DNA from: Hypericum androsaemum
Taxonomy: Eukaryota; Streptophyta; Magnoliopsida; Malpighiales; Hypericaceae
DNA length: 64,000 nucleotides
Direction of reading: 5' to 3'
Assembly (NCBI GenBank): GCA_963995505.1
Contig: OZ023182.1
Coordinates: forward strand, 1,627,001-1,691,000
Positions 12,655 to 25,224 of the stretch are shown here, piece after piece. The position numbers were made by a program, and so were the translations under genes. The notes under the pieces are model-generated. The model was not told where the DNA came from and did not search any database. It was given only the letters and a program-made list of their open reading frames with translations. Each line of letters opens with the position of its first letter. Positions within the stretch are counted from its first letter, which is position 1.

Positions 12655-12697
12655 TGATTAGGGTTTGAAACTATTTTTAGTCGGGTTTAGGGTTTGT
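12655..12697. promoter_or_regulatory. Two telo-box motifs upstream of the F-box relic
   Basis: TTAGGGTTT at 12658-12666 and TTTAGGGTTT at 12686-12695, which read AAACCCTAA on the minus strand, the strand of the F-box gene. Telo-boxes are common in plant promoters of growth-related genes. They lie in the shared spacer between the divergent F-box and GeBP relics. Confidence 0.45.
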
Positions 12698-13082
12698 AAT
12701 TATGGTCGGGAAATAAGGACGACTTGAGGAGAATGGATTGAGTGGGGATTAAAAAAATATTGTCCATAGGTGGGGAGTTAAACATAGGCCGTCAGATTTG
12801 ATTTTAAAACAATATCTGCAAATCCAAGGGCCATTAATCTATCAAGGATACTTTTGACTTTTTACCCATCCCATACCAACTAGGGTTTCCACCCCATCTA
12901 TTTAAACTTTTTTATCTCCTAAATTTGCTATAAAAAAAATCGTGGCCGCCTTTTCTTCTTGAAATAAAAGAAATCTCTCTTTTTCTTTCCATAAAAGAGA
13001 AATCTCTCTCTCTCTCTCTCTCAACGAGTAGTACAAGTAGAAGAAGAAGCCCCAATCGGTGAAACAGTAGGAGAGAGAGGAG

Positions 13083-13318
13083 ATGGCGGTGCTAGAAGAC
13101 CTCCGGCCCACCTCGAGGATGATCCCAAGATTATGGATGACGATGACGACGAGGAAGACCTCCACCCCACCTCCTACGACGCAGTCATCCTCCCTTCTCC
13201 GCTGCAGCTCGACCGGAAGCCCCTCCCGTTGGACGAGATGCGGCTGCTGTTCCAGCGGCTGTGGACTGACGAAGATGAGATCGAGCTCCTCTAGGGTTTC
13301 TTCGAGTACTCGGCTTGG
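13083..13318 (+). pseudogene. GeBP/DUF573-like transcription factor, N-terminal fragment
   Basis: An ATG at 13083 opens MAVLEDLRP, after which a frameshift near 13107 leads into an acidic run (MDDDDDEEDLHP), a proline-rich linker and then LFQRLWTDEDEIELL, the start of the GeBP/STKR (DUF573) DNA-binding domain. The next codon is TAG, where the family usually has glutamine, followed by GFFEYS. Similarity ends about 13318, exactly where the 21-bp minisatellite begins. The domain is cut to its first 20 or so residues. A TC-repeat 5' leader and a TATTTAAAC box near 12898 show that promoter sequence was kept. Family members regulate cytokinin and trichome responses. This copy cannot encode the full domain. 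Confidence 0.8.
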
Positions 13319-13334
13319 TTTTAGTCTGTATGAT

Positions 13335-14395
13335 ATTGATTTCAGTCGCTAATGATATTGCTATGAGTATATATTAATATTGATTTTCAGATGTAATGAT
13401 ATTGGTTTGAGTACATACTGATATTAGTTTTGGTCTATACTGATATTGGTTTTACTCTGTACTGTTATTAGTTTCAATTGCTAATAATATTAATTTGAGT
13501 ATGTATTGATATTAGTTTGAGTACGTAATGACATTGGTTTTAGTCTGTACTAATATTGATTTTCGTATGTAGTGATATTGGTTTGAGTCTGTATTGATAT
13601 TGGTTTTAGTATGTTGATTTTAGTCTGCATCGATATTGGTTTCCGAATGTATCGATATTGGTTTTCGAATGTATTGACATTAGTTTTTTACTATAGTGAT
13701 ATTGGTTTTCAAATGTAGTGATATTGATTTTCGAATGTGGTGATATTGATTTTGGTGACCTCTTTTGTTTGTTTTGAGTATGTAATGATATTAGTTTTTG
13801 TCTGTAATGATATTGGTTCGAGTATGTATTGATATTGGTTTAAGTCTGTATTGATGTTGATTTTAGTCTGTACTGATATTGGTTTGCGTATGTATTGATA
13901 TTAGTTTTAGTCTCTAATGACATTGGTTTTAGTCTGTACTGATATTGGTTTGAGTATGTATTGATATTAGTTTTAGTCTTTAATGATATTAGTTTTAGTC
14001 TGTAATGATATTGGTTTGAGTATGTACTGATATTGATTTGAGTCTGTAATGATATTGGTTTGAGTAAGTAATGCTATTGGTTCTAATCTATAATGATATT
14101 GGTTTTCGAACGTAGTGATCTTGGTTTTCGAACGTGGTGATATATTGGTTTTCGAATGTGGTGATATTGATTTTCGAATGTGGTGATATTGGTTTCCAAA
14201 CATCGTGATATTGGTTTCCGAACGTAGTGATATTGGTTTCGAATATAGTGATATTGGTTTTTGAAGGTAGTGATATTGGTTTGTGAATGTAGTGATATTG
14301 GTTTTCGAAAGTAGTGATATTGGTTTCCGAATGCAGTGATATTGGTTTCCGAACGTAGTAATATTGGTTTTCGAATTTAGTGATATTGATTTTCT
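13335..14395 (+). repeat. About 1-kb minisatellite, 21-bp unit
   Basis: About 50 diverged copies of a unit close to TGATATTGGTTTTAGTCTGTA. The left two thirds mainly carry the AGTCTGTA/AGTATGTA type; from about 14100 to the right the CGAATGTAG/GAACGTAG type prevails, so two subfamilies expanded side by side. As 21 is divisible by three, chance open frames such as 13973-14203 arise. Confidence 0.95.
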
Positions 14396-14399
14396 ATTG

Positions 14400-15549
14400 A
14401 ATTTTTATTCTTTAGTTTTTCGAATTTATTTAAAAAAATTTGGTAGTTGGTAGGATTTTTGAAGTTCACAATAATTTAAAGAGAGAGAAAGAGTTCCTTC
14501 CTCTTTTCACGTGAGATTCGTTTAAATTTTTTTTACCTTTTTAGTCTTTCCATAAAAAAGTGTGCTAGCTAATTTGCTATCTCTCTTTTTGTTTTTATTA
14601 GTTTTCTAATTTTACCCTTAACTACTTTATTAATACCTAAATTGTCACAATCTCTCATTTAGTCCCCAAATTTGAAGACTACCCTTGTCCCCATCCAATC
14701 TCTCCCGACTTGAGATATCTAATCAGTGGAGAAACGTATTCATAATTTAGTGAGTAGAGAAAAAATGCAAATCGGGTAATGTTGAGTATCCATCGGGAGA
14801 AATGTTATGTTGGTTTTTTATATGCACTAATTTATAAATGCCAAGTGAATTTGTGAACCAATTAACTAACTATTAAATTTCTATAAAAAATTAACTATTA
14901 AATGACTAGGATATATAATTATGAAAATAAAAAACTGAGGCATTAATTTTTATACCAAGTTAGATCTTCTATATGATTGAACCTTAGATCATTATCAATT
15001 TGTATTACCAAGTTACATTTTGTGAAGATTTTTTTTTATTTTGACATATGTTAAAAACATAATATTTCCAAAACAAAGTATTCTATTTCGAAAAAAGTGA
15101 ATCGAACCAATTATAAAAGGAATTTTTTTATTTTTCTCCTAAAAAACTAAAACCAACATTTTCCAATTTTAAAAAAGTATCAAGAAATTGTTATATTTAG
15201 TTTCTGTAATTACCTCCTTATACGAAAAAATAACTATAAAAAATATAGACATTCAATCACCGAATAATTATAATTTACTGTATTTTTTTTTCTTATATGG
15301 AAGTGCATATTCAACATACTGATCCAACTAAATATTCGATAAAGTATAATTATTTGGGTGTTCAGTGTCTTTTTTTTTTCGTATAAGAAAGCAGAAAAAC
15401 TAAATATAACAGTAAAGTTGGAAATCTTTGGTCTTAATTTTTTAAGAGAACTAAAATATAACAAGATTTGAACCTATTCTCTCTGGTTAATGATTTTGGT
15501 TCTATTTTCTTGAAATATAATACTTTATTTGGGAAACCGTTGTTTCAAA
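14400..15549. other. Gene-free AT-rich spacer
   Basis: Homopolymer-rich, AT-rich sequence without coding signal up to the LINE target duplication. Confidence 0.6.
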
Positions 15550-18500
15550 CTATGTCCCTATTTTGGATGCAGAAGTCCAGGGAAGATTGGATAGCAGATG
15601 GGGATCGCAATACTCACTTCTTCCACACTTCGACTATCGTGCGACGAAGTGGGAATAGAGTAAGCAGCCTCCTATCTTCCTCTGGGGACCGGGTCTGGAA
15701 CCAAGACTCCCTATGCACTATGGCCATGGACCACTTTCAGAGTTTGTATACTGAGGAGGACCTGAGCCGACCAGTTTTCCCATTTAGGAATGGATTCCCG
15801 ATTCTGGCAGCTGGTCGACTTATCGACCTAGGTAGGCCCGCTACTCGTGCAGAGATACGGGATGGTTTATTCCAGATGGGCCCGTATAAGGCCCCAGGGG
15901 AGGATGGCTACCAAGCTATCTTCTTTCAGAGATGTTGGGACGTGGTTGGTGACTCAGTTTGTGCCCAGGTCCAGGAATTCTTCCGTAGCGGTCGACTCCC
16001 CCCCCCCCCCCCCCTACCTGAACACAACACTAATCACACTAATCCCAAAAGTTCCCACACCTGAGACACTGACACAGCTTTGACCTATCAGTCTTTGTAG
16101 TATTCTCTACAAGATCATTACAAAGATTCTGGTAAGTCGACTGAAGCCCCTCCTAGATACGATTGTGAGCCCGACACAGTCCAGCTTTGTCCCTGGACGG
16201 TACATGTCAGACAACATCGTCATTCTTCGAGAGATGATCCACTCGATGGCGCACAAGGGGGGAAGAGCTGGTTGGATGGTCATTAAGCTTGACTTAGAAA
16301 AAGCTTATGACCGACTCAGCTGGAACTTCCTCTATGAGATGCTTACTATGACTGGCCTCCCGACCATCTTTATTGATTGGGTCATGGAGTGTGTCAGGAC
16401 TACCTCGATGCGGGTCCTCTGGAATGGGGGCAAGACTGAGTCTTTTATCCCGTCCCGTGGGATTCGTCAGGGTGACCCCATATCCCCCTACCTTTTTGTT
16501 CTTTGCATGGAGCGATTATCTCATGCCGTCGAGCAATTTGTGCAGGAGGGTAGGTGGGCACCTGTTAGATTGACTCGTCGAGCACCCGTCCTTTCCCAGT
16601 TGATGTTTGTCGACGATCTGATCCTTATGTGCGAGGCTACAGTTGACCAAGCAGTCATGGTACGGGACCTCCTGGGGACCTTCTGTGATTGCTCGGGACA
16701 GCGCATCAGCCTGCCTAAATCCAAGTTCATGGTCTCCCGAAATGTCCGTCCGGAGCTGGCTAGCCACATCAGTGATGTGATGGGTATTCCGTTAACCATG
16801 GATTTAGGATAGTATCTCGGTGCCCCGACAGCCTTGAGAAAAGGATGCCGACAGACCTACTATTATATCCTGGAGAGACTTCGGGGTAAGATGGCTGGTT
16901 GGAAGGCGAGGACGTTGAGTAGAGCGGGTCGCGTTACGCTTGCCCGCTCAGTTTTGTCCTCCATCCCAGCCCATGTGATGCAGTCTGATCTTCTGCCCCT
17001 AGGGGTGTGCTCGGATATGGACAGTTGCATTAGCAACTTTATCTGGGGTACCCATCAACATTCTGAACGACAGCGTGTGCACCTTGTGAGCTATGCAACC
17101 CTCTGCCTCTCCAAGGAGGTCAGTGGCCTCGGTATTTGTTCGATGCACAAGGCGAATATGGCCTCCTTTGCCAAACTGCCTTGGAGATTTCTCCAATCCC
17201 AGGATGCCCTCTGGGCTCGAGTCTTGGTGGGCAAGTATGGCAGAGAGGGTTCTAGCCTCGACCTGTTGCAGCCAAAACCTGGTTCTTCTGCCACTTGGTA
17301 GGCCATGGTTAAAGCCCATCCAGCTCTCGCCCTTGGCCTTCGCCAAAATGTGGGCAATGGCTTACAGATCTCTTTCTGGGATGACCCGTGGCTCTCCCCA
17401 TCTCCCCTCCGAAATCACCTCATTGGGGACCTCCCTGGCGAGGAGGTCGGGCGGAGGGTGGCAGAGTATTGGTCAATCAGGATTGGGTGGGATATTTCTC
17501 AGCTTGAGGCCTTTCTTCCCCCTCACATTCTGAGCTTACTGACATCGACTTTTTTGCAGGTTTCACCAGATTGGTCGGACACGATATCCTAGGGCCTTAC
17601 CCAAGATGGACGATTCTCTACACGTTCTCTATATGAGGCGCTAAGCAAAGAGAGAGCGATGCCACCAGCCGACCCAGTCTGGAGTAGGATATGGGCCTTA
17701 CGAGTATTGGAGCGCATTCATCTATTCACCTGGCTATTCTGCCATGGTAGACTGATGACGAATGCGGAACGAGCTCGGAGACATTTCACAGATGATGGTA
17801 CGTGTCCTAGATGTGGAGTTTTTACTGAGTCCCTGATGTATATGTCTCATGATTGCAGGTTCTCTAGAGCGGTGTGGGCGGCACTCGTTCCACGGCCCCC
17901 AAGGAACTTCTACACGGAGACTGATCCACGCAGATGGCTCTGGGACAACATCTCAGCCCCTGCCGACCCTACGATCGGACCACCCTGGGCGACGATCTTT
18001 GTGACAGCATGCTAGTGGCTCTGGTGATGGCGGTGTGACTCTGCCTTTCGGCCTAGCACCATCACAAGGCACCCCCATTCCCTTATCATCTCACAAGCAC
18101 GAGAGTTTGCTCGTGTTCTAACAGACCAGATTACTTCAATTCCTCTAAGATGCGAGATCCTAGTTTCCTGGCAGCGTCTTGCGGAGGGCTTCGTCAAGCT
18201 CAATACAGATGGAGCTTCGATGGACAACCCGAGACCTGCTGGCACTGGTGGAGTTATACACGACTCGAGCAGTTATTGGGTGTGCAGTTTCGTCAAGGGC
18301 ATTGGTAGCTGCACTTCCCTGGCTGCAGAGCTCTGGGCCTTGACCCTAGGGCTCGAGTTAACGTGGGATAGGGGCCTACGGAGGGTCCAGGTGGAGGTTG
18401 ACTCATCCCTGGCCATCCTATGTGTTGGCCGAGAGGTCGATCGAGCCCACCCCCTAGCAACCTTGATCCACAGAGTGAGGGAACTTCTGGCAAGAGACTG

Positions 18501-18991
18501 GGAGATTGACATCTGGCACACCTGGCGAGAGGGTAACCGGCTTGCAGATGCGCTCTCCAAGCATGCACTGGGAGTCTTACATGCTCATATAGTGTCAGAT
18601 GTACCGCTGAGCTCCTGTATTGGGGTATATTTAGATGATTTGCGGGGCATTAGCATTCCCCGATGTACTAGATTTGCCAATGATGAGTTGAGAGGATCTG
18701 GTTCAGATTTAGCTGTGTCAACGTCAAGGCAGGTCACCCTGACCTTGCCGAAGTTCTCTTTCCCTACCAACGCGGGTTTTTTCACTGGGTTTTTACCGCC
18801 GGAGGGTTTTACTGAGGCCGGCGGCCGCAACCTCGACAGAGGGGATCCCATGATCGTGACTGAGGCTAGTAGCAGATCTTCCAATCTTTCTTCTCGTGAA
18901 TTTGGTTAGTTTGTTTGACTGATGTTGCCTGAACCTTTTTGTATTATATAGGGGCATGACCCCACCATTTCTACCAAAAACCTATGTCCCT
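15550..18991 (+). mobile_element. 5'-truncated LINE (L1-type) with 10-bp target duplication
   Basis: The 10-mer CTATGTCCCT occurs at 15550-15559 and again at 18982-18991, bounding a LINE body of 15560-18981. The right copy follows a short A-rich tail (ACCAAAAAC), as expected for target-primed reverse transcription. The body starts inside ORF2, at the FWMQKSRED motif that precedes RT, so ORF1 and the endonuclease are lost by 5' truncation. Base composition of the element is much more GC-rich than the flanks, marking it as an insertion. Confidence 0.88.
15560..18909 (+). pseudogene. LINE ORF2: reverse transcriptase, zf-RVT, RNase H
   Basis: In order: pre-RT region (DGDRNTHFFH), RT fingers (KAPGEDGYQ), palm (KLDLEKAYDRLSW; RQGDPISPYLF; FVDD at 16606-16617), the zf-RVT zinc-binding region near 17800 (CPRCG then a downstream H-x-C), and RNase H at about 18195-18560 (NTDGAS, AELWAL, VDSS, GNRLADALS). 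Breaks: a 17-C run at 15998-16014 shifts the frame. After it, one frame continues to 18909 but contains a TGA near 16081 and TAG codons at about 16810, 17299, 17590 and 18013. The RNase H domain at the C-terminus is typical of plant L1 elements. Confidence 0.92.
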
Positions 18992-19970
18992 TTCGATTTT
19001 TTTCCATAATTGTATATCCTAATTCATTCTATGTCATTTAATGGTTAACTGGTATACAAATTTGTTTGGTAATTATGAATTAGTAGGTACATACAAGTTA
19101 CATAAGACCAACATAATTTTTTAGAAAAAATACACTTTAATATCATGCATTTTGCGTGTTTGGTGCATACAGATTTGTGGTTTAAAATTCATCAAAAATG
19201 TCTCTGTATTTTTTGGGACACATCAACTAAAAACTTGGATAACTTCTCGAACCTAGTCGACGTCCTAGGAGCTTGCCACATCAAAAAGACGTTGTTCTAC
19301 GACCTATGTGTGTTGTGGATAAATTGTGGTAGAATGTCGAAATGAACTTAGGAACGGGTCCGAAGTGGTTGTCTCAAGAGTGATCGAACGAAAAGGAGAA
19401 GCGATGAATATGGGGGAAGCAAGAAGAGAAGTAAGAGATTGGAATAGTCAGGAAAGAAAAGAATTGGTGGATGAACGAGAACTTTATTGAAAATATAGGA
19501 GAGAGGGAGAAAGGAAAAACATAAAAGATAAAAGCTAAGCTAAGCTAAGAAGCTAAGTTGAATGTTTGATCTTTGATTTATGGGTGTCCTTCATGCCTAT
19601 GCCAAGCTCTCATTATATAGAAAAACTAACCCAGTCCCGTACAAGAAAACCTTAGGCTGTGTTCAATATAGGAAAACCTAACACAACCCAGGCCTAATAA
19701 GAAAAAACTTACTGCTGAAACGTCCAACCTAATTTTGACCTTTTTTCCTACCGAATTTGAAGAAGTCATAAACTATAAAGTTGTAGATCTATGTCTTATC
19801 TTTCTTTAACTTTTAAAATCACATCAATCGGATACACTAGTCGGACAAATCTTGAATTAATTTTCCGCTCCAACAATGTGGCATGCCACGTGGGATTAAT
19901 TCTTAACTCGAAGTTGCTAACGTTGAAAGACAAAAAATATTTAAAATAATCCTCATTTCATTAATTTTAA
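18992..19970. other. Gene-free stretch with a copy of the 180-bp repeat
   Basis: No supported gene. At about 19735-19850 the minus strand reads CGATTGATGTGATT, ATCTACAACTTTATAG and TTTATGACTTCTTC in the same order and spacing as one unit of the array at 42266-42757. A TATATAG-containing stretch with AGCTAAGCTAAGCTAAG precedes it and may be LTR-derived. Confidence 0.6.
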
Positions 19971-21016
19971 GAAAAATTATATATGGAACCCAGGTGTTTG
20001 GTGAAATAGACGATAGGGACCCATAGTTTGCCTTCTCATTTTGTTGCCCCTCTAATTTGGTTTTATTATAATCTCGGGTCACTCGCTTTTACCATCAATC
20101 AATTTTTTTATTTTATATTTAAAATGATTGTTATATTTTTGCTCCGGTCAATCAATACCTCTGGTCATTTTTTCTGTTCATTTTTTTGGCGAAGACTAAC
20201 TCTGGGCATCATCTCCGCCACCTCTGGTCATTTTTCTGGAGACAACCTGAAGCCCCAATCGAAACTTCAATCGAAAGGAGGAGGAAGCATCCGGGTCAAA
20301 ATTGAACAGATGGTTCCCGGAACCTTCTGGGTCTTCTACCGGGTGAAAAATTGGCAATCCCAAAGATGGAGAAGCACTTAAAAATTTTGGTTCCCGAAAT
20401 GGGAAGCTCGACGTCCTCTTCAGTGACCAACCCTACCATCCTCTCTGGCGGGAGTCTCTTCCTTCGCACTGGGAAGCTCGATAAGGTAACCTCCATGAAT
20501 GATGACCTAGTTAGGATCAACCAGAGGAGGACTCCCTGGATTTGTCCATGACCTAGTCTGATTCTCTCTCCTATTGATCTTGGTGGATCTGGCAATCCTC
20601 ACATGAACTGGGCGAGTTCTAGAGTGCCTGGAGGAACACCAAGTAGATTTCTGACGATCATTCATTGGGAGAAGGGTTGTGCTTCCTACTCTTTGGCTCC
20701 ACCGCGCCGGTCTTGTTTCATCTCCACCACACTGGTCTTGCTTCTTGTTTCTGAAGAATTTGATAAGGGGGAGAGTGGCCGCCGTCGTCGGTGCTAGAAG
20801 AAGTTGGTGGCGTCGGTGGAGGGAGGAGAGAGAAAATTAATTAATTTTTAATTTTTTGCAAGAGTACAATTGTCATTTTTTGTAAAAAACTGATTAATGA
20901 TGTCAATGAGAGACCCGAGAGTATAATAAAATTAAAATAGAGAAGTAATAAAATCAGAAGACTAACTATAGAGACCCTATCGTCTATTTTACCGAGAGTC
21001 CATATGTAATTTACCC
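19971..21016. mobile_element. Mutator-like element A, long terminal inverted repeats
   Basis: The right end, read in reverse, begins GGGTAAATTACATATGG and continues through AAATAGACGATAGGG and TTTTATTATA-CTCGGGTC. The left end at 19971 shows the same order (GAAAAATTATATATGG, AAATAGACGATAGGG, TTTTATTATAATCTCGGGTC). The inverted repeats run for about 150 bp. The interior (20200-20830) is GC-rich and gene-like but matches no family I recognise, as in Pack-MULEs. Flanks are AT-rich and a 9-bp duplication is only weakly visible (6 of 9). It has no transposase, so it is non-autonomous. Confidence 0.75.
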
Positions 21017-21149
21017 TTATTTTTTTCAAAATCATCCTTCTTCCCCCTCTCTCTCATCCATATCCTTGTCTCTAAAAGGATGGCCTTGTCTCGAAACTTC
21101 AGGGAAGATGGGTGGGGGCTGCCTGCCTCAATATCAGCTCAGGAAAGGA

Positions 21150-21352
21150 TATACTTCTACCTTCAAGCGAGCAGACTTTTCCCCTCTTTTCTGTTCCAAT
21201 TCGATTCTTTTCTTTTCTTTTCTCATCGTTCTCCTATATCCCCAGTTTTGGTGATTAGAAGGTTCGTTTCTTTTAGTCACCGGCCCATCGGACTTATCCT
21301 AAAACCCAATCCAGTGGGATCGTCAGTTACAGATTCTGATGTCCGTTGAATC
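21150..21352 (-). repeat. Right copy of the METTL5 upstream block
   Basis: Similar to 9100-9250 upstream of METTL5, but no METTL5 exon follows: the position where exon 1 would sit is occupied by Mutator-like element A and its flank. It is truncated on the right by the insertion of a LINE. Confidence 0.75.
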
Positions 21353-24300
21353 TTTTTTTTGAAACAACGTAACCATATATTAAATAAAAGTCCCTTAAGT
21401 GGAAAAATCAGTATACAACAGCACATCAAGTGCTAGAGGATGAACACACAGCCAATTACCAGGAAGACAACCAACCCTAACCTGCTTACATAGCCAATCA
21501 GTGGCTTGATTTTGTAAATGAAAAATCAAGGTCAGAGTACAAAGTGGTAATCGAGAGAGAGAGAAACGGATGTCATTGACTAAATAATCCAGCCTCCAGT
21601 GGACTCTTGAATGAGTGTCTTGTAAGAACAAGAAAGCCAGGCGATAGTTTGTCTCAATACAAGTCTGAACGAGTGGGTGATCCTTATGGATCATCGAAAT
21701 AGCCAAAGCAATAGCCCTCAATTCAGCTTCTAGGGGCGAAGAAGCAATGGCTAAATCAAACTGACCAGCGATGATCTGGCCTCGAAAGTTGCGGGCAATC
21801 ATAGCGATTCCAGCTGGAGAGGAGGTCCCAACCCAGGAAGAGTCGCAATTGAATTTCAGGATTCCTTGAGCATGAGTAATCCATGAAACTTGTGTCTGCG
21901 GTTCACAAACGTAGCTAGTAAACGTCATACCTATCACCTGCAAATATTATTGCAGAAATGAGAGGCAAGTGTTGTAGTCAAACCCGGATCGATACGGGTG
22001 CCTTCAAAGATAAACTTGTTCCTAGATAACCAGATGCTCTAATATAATTGTATAGCAAAAGAAATTAGAGGCAAGTTGTCAGCCGGATGTAACAAGTACA
22101 AAATAAAAAATAGTGAGCCTGAGCCTTTGAAAGTATTATATAAAGAATTATCAAACAAATGACCCAAAGGACTACAATGCCAAGAAGCACGAGCATGAGG
22201 GTAGAGAAAAAGCATATGCAAAACAGATTCCTCTTCCTCAAAGCACACTTGACATAAAGGGGACCGCGATAGATGTCTCCTAAATAAGTTAGCAGCAGTG
22301 CAATCCCAAATTCTGAGCAAGTCTCCAGATAAAGTTCTGAATTTTCGGGGGGACCTTAAGCTTCCAAATTCTTTTTCAGCATAAATAGTTAACAGGGACA
22401 GCCAAAAGAAGAGTCTGTCTTACCAGAATCTGCTACAATTTGAGAAAATCGTAACCTCTTTTGACAGTAAAAATGCCATCGTCACAATGCTGCCAAACAG
22501 ACCTGTCAAGACCCGCAACCCTACTAAGAGGGACGTCAAGGATGGCCTATTGTTCAGCAGGATTAAACAAGTTTAAGATCAAATCAGTCTTTCAGCTTCT
22601 AGTAGAATGACAAATCAAATCTGAGACAAATTACATAGAGGAAAGAGAGGAAATTCGGTGATGAAGTTTGAAATTTGGCAAGGATGGCAGACAGGGATCG
22701 CGCCAAATATCAGTTGATTTTTTATCCCCAATCCTAACCAGGAGTCCCTTCAGAAGAGTATCTCTACCCTCCATCAGGCTAGACCACATCCACGATGGCG
22801 TGCGACCTTTAGAAGCAGTCAACAAATCAGAATCATAAAAATATAATCCCTTAAGGATTCTGTAGCAAACCGAGTTTTGATTAGTCAACAAACGCCAAAC
22901 TTGTTTTGCAAGTAAAGATAAATTAAATACTCTTAGGTCTTTAAAACCTAGACCACCATCAGACTTAGAGAGGGAGAGCTTCTCCCAACTGAGCCAATGA
23001 ATCTTATTACCCTCTCCCTCTCCGGACCACCAAAAATTAGCCATTAGGCTATTGAGCTTAGTGCAAAACGTAGATGGCAATAACAGGCACTACATATAAT
23101 AAGTAGGAATAGCAGCAAGAACAGATTTAATTAAAATCTCTCTCCTAGCCTGGGAAAGAAGCTTTTGCTTCCAGCTTAAAGTTTTCTTCCGTATTCTTTC
23201 AAGTAGAAAGTTCAAGGCCTCCTTTTTGGATCTACCCCAAATAGATGAGAGTCCTAGGTACTTATCATCAGCCTGCATTCGAACTAACTGGAGAATGTTC
23301 AAAATGTTTAGCATGTTCAAAACAGATTCGCATCTAGAGAAGAACACGCTAGACTTCTGAAAGTTGATCTGCTAGCCAGAAATCTCCACGAATTGATTTA
23401 ACAGAATTTTTAGGTTCCTAGCCTCGCCCACCGTTGCTCTCCCGAAGAGAAGTGTGTCATCTGCAAAAAGGACATGTGTGAGGATAGGACAATGTCTGTT
23501 AAATGCAAAACCCTGAATATAGCAAGAAACTTTCGCAAAATTAACAAAATGGGCGAAAGAATCAGAGATAAAGAGAAATAAAAAAGGAGAGAAGGGATCG
23601 CCCTGTCTGATGCCCCTTCCCGCATTGAACCAAGGAAGAGGGCAGCCATTGAATAACACACTGAAAGAGATAGATCTAACACAACTCATGATGCAGTTCA
23701 AAAAATGAGTTGGAAACCCAAGTTTAATCAAGATATTTTCAAGAAAATCCCAATTAACCAAGTTATAAGCCTTCTTGAGATCCAACTTGATGGCCATAGA
23801 GTTGGACTTCTTTTTAGAAGAAATCCTAAGGCAATGGAAAGCTTCGTGGGCAATCAAAATGTTATCCTGAATACACCGCCCCTTAATGAAAGCACCTTGG
23901 CTATCAAAAATCAACTGAGACATCCAAGGGCTCAAACGATTAGCAAGGACTTTAGAAAAAATCTTATACGCAAAATTACACAGTCCAATAGGTCTATAAC
24001 CATGAATATCAGTCGGGCAAGGGACCTTAGGAATTAAGCAAATAAAGGTTTTATTCAGAGCATGAGGGACAGTTGAGGACTCAAATAATTTTTTCACAAG
24101 AGCAATCAGTTCAGGGGAAACCACACTCCAAAATTTCTGGTAAAAGATGCCAGAAAATCTGTTAGGTCCAGGAGACCTTGTTCCCCCCATATTGAAAGCT
24201 GCACATTTAATCTCCTCATCACAAAGTGACCTAGACAAGTCAACAGCTATATCAGTAGTAACAAGTTCAGGTATGCATCTAAGAATGGGAGTAGGATCGG

Positions 24301-24575
24301 GCGTGGAAGAATGCGAGTATAAAGATTGAAAATGATTTTGAATTAGAGAAACTAACAGAGAATCATCATCAATCCAGACACCATTAAGATTCTTTAACTT
24401 CACTATTTGGTTTACCTGACACCTATGAGTAGAGGTGGTATGGAAAAAAGAGGTATTTTTGTCACCCCAATTCAGCCAGTGAATGCGGGACCGCTGCCAC
24501 CAAAAGATTTCCTCAACTTCAAACAGGCCAGCCAGCTCACGCTTGATATTTAGCGCGTAGATATTTAACACTGGT
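21353..24575 (-). mobile_element. 5'-truncated LINE (L1-type), minus strand, broken ORF2
   Basis: A T8 run at 21353-21360 is the poly(A) tail of a minus-strand LINE. From 24571 downward the frame shows the pre-RT region (FWWQRSRIHWLNWGDKN), RT palm (KLDLKKAYNLVNWDF; RQGDPFSPFLF; FADD), then after breaks the C-terminal RT region (about 23347-22631), zf-RVT (about 22320-22040: CQVCFEEEESVLHMLF) and RNase H (21943-21395: KFNCDSSWVG, LEAELRAI, NQATDWLCKQ). RNase H keeps NCD where LINE A has NTD. Stops and frameshifts near 23380, 23085, 22630, 22330 and 21990 break ORF2. ORF1 and endonuclease are absent. A target duplication was not found. Confidence 0.88.
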
Positions 24576-24599
24576 ATGTTCGGCTCAAATTACGTAAGA

Positions 24600-25224
24600 C
24601 TGCCCGGACAGCTTTGTGCCATTGCTGGGATCTTCCATTTTTGGGTTTTGCAATCGTGTCCGGCGTCATCAGCATGGTTTTAAAAAACCCAGAGGCTGGT
24701 CCAAGTTTTTCCCGTTCTCCAATCTGTTTGACCGACCAAATTGGAGATTTTTTAAAATAAAAAATATATTATTAGTATCAAATAGTTATAAACAGAATCT
24801 GATTCCATTGCAAAAGCTATAATGTTATTAGCCCCGAGCAACCAGAACGTATTTTTTAAAATCATGATCATAAAATCATGATCATAAGTGTACGAGTTAA
24901 TTGAATTTTCAAACTCGAGGCTATATATTTGGTTTGTTAAAACATTTATCTACTTTGTGAAATTCATTTGCAAATCCGATATTCATGATTCAATCAAGCT
25001 CGCAGCCTCCAGCTTGTTTCTCCTTCCTCGCTCCCAAAACAATCAGAGCCAGAAACAAACTTGAGTAGATTGACCTTAAGAACTTCAGAAAGAGACTGCT
25101 GCATCAGGTAAGATAACAAGCTTCTGCCAACAATACTTTCTCAACCTTGATTTGTTTCAAGGGTCATTTGGACAAAGAACACAGAACCGTTCCAAAAATT
25201 GATTCAAGTTTTTGATCTGTCTGG
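24600..25224 (-). repeat. Right copy of the RPB5 3' flank
   Basis: Aligns with about 9420-9865: shared islands include GCAATCGTGTC, CATTTGCAAATCCGATATTC, CTCCTTCCTCGCTCCCAAAAC and the run before the RPB5 stop. It includes the RPB5 3' UTR. Confidence 0.8.

Noticed and set aside
13973..14203. Open frame of 76 codons on the minus strand with repeated short peptides
   Set aside because: It lies wholly in the 21-bp minisatellite; a period divisible by three keeps frames open by chance.
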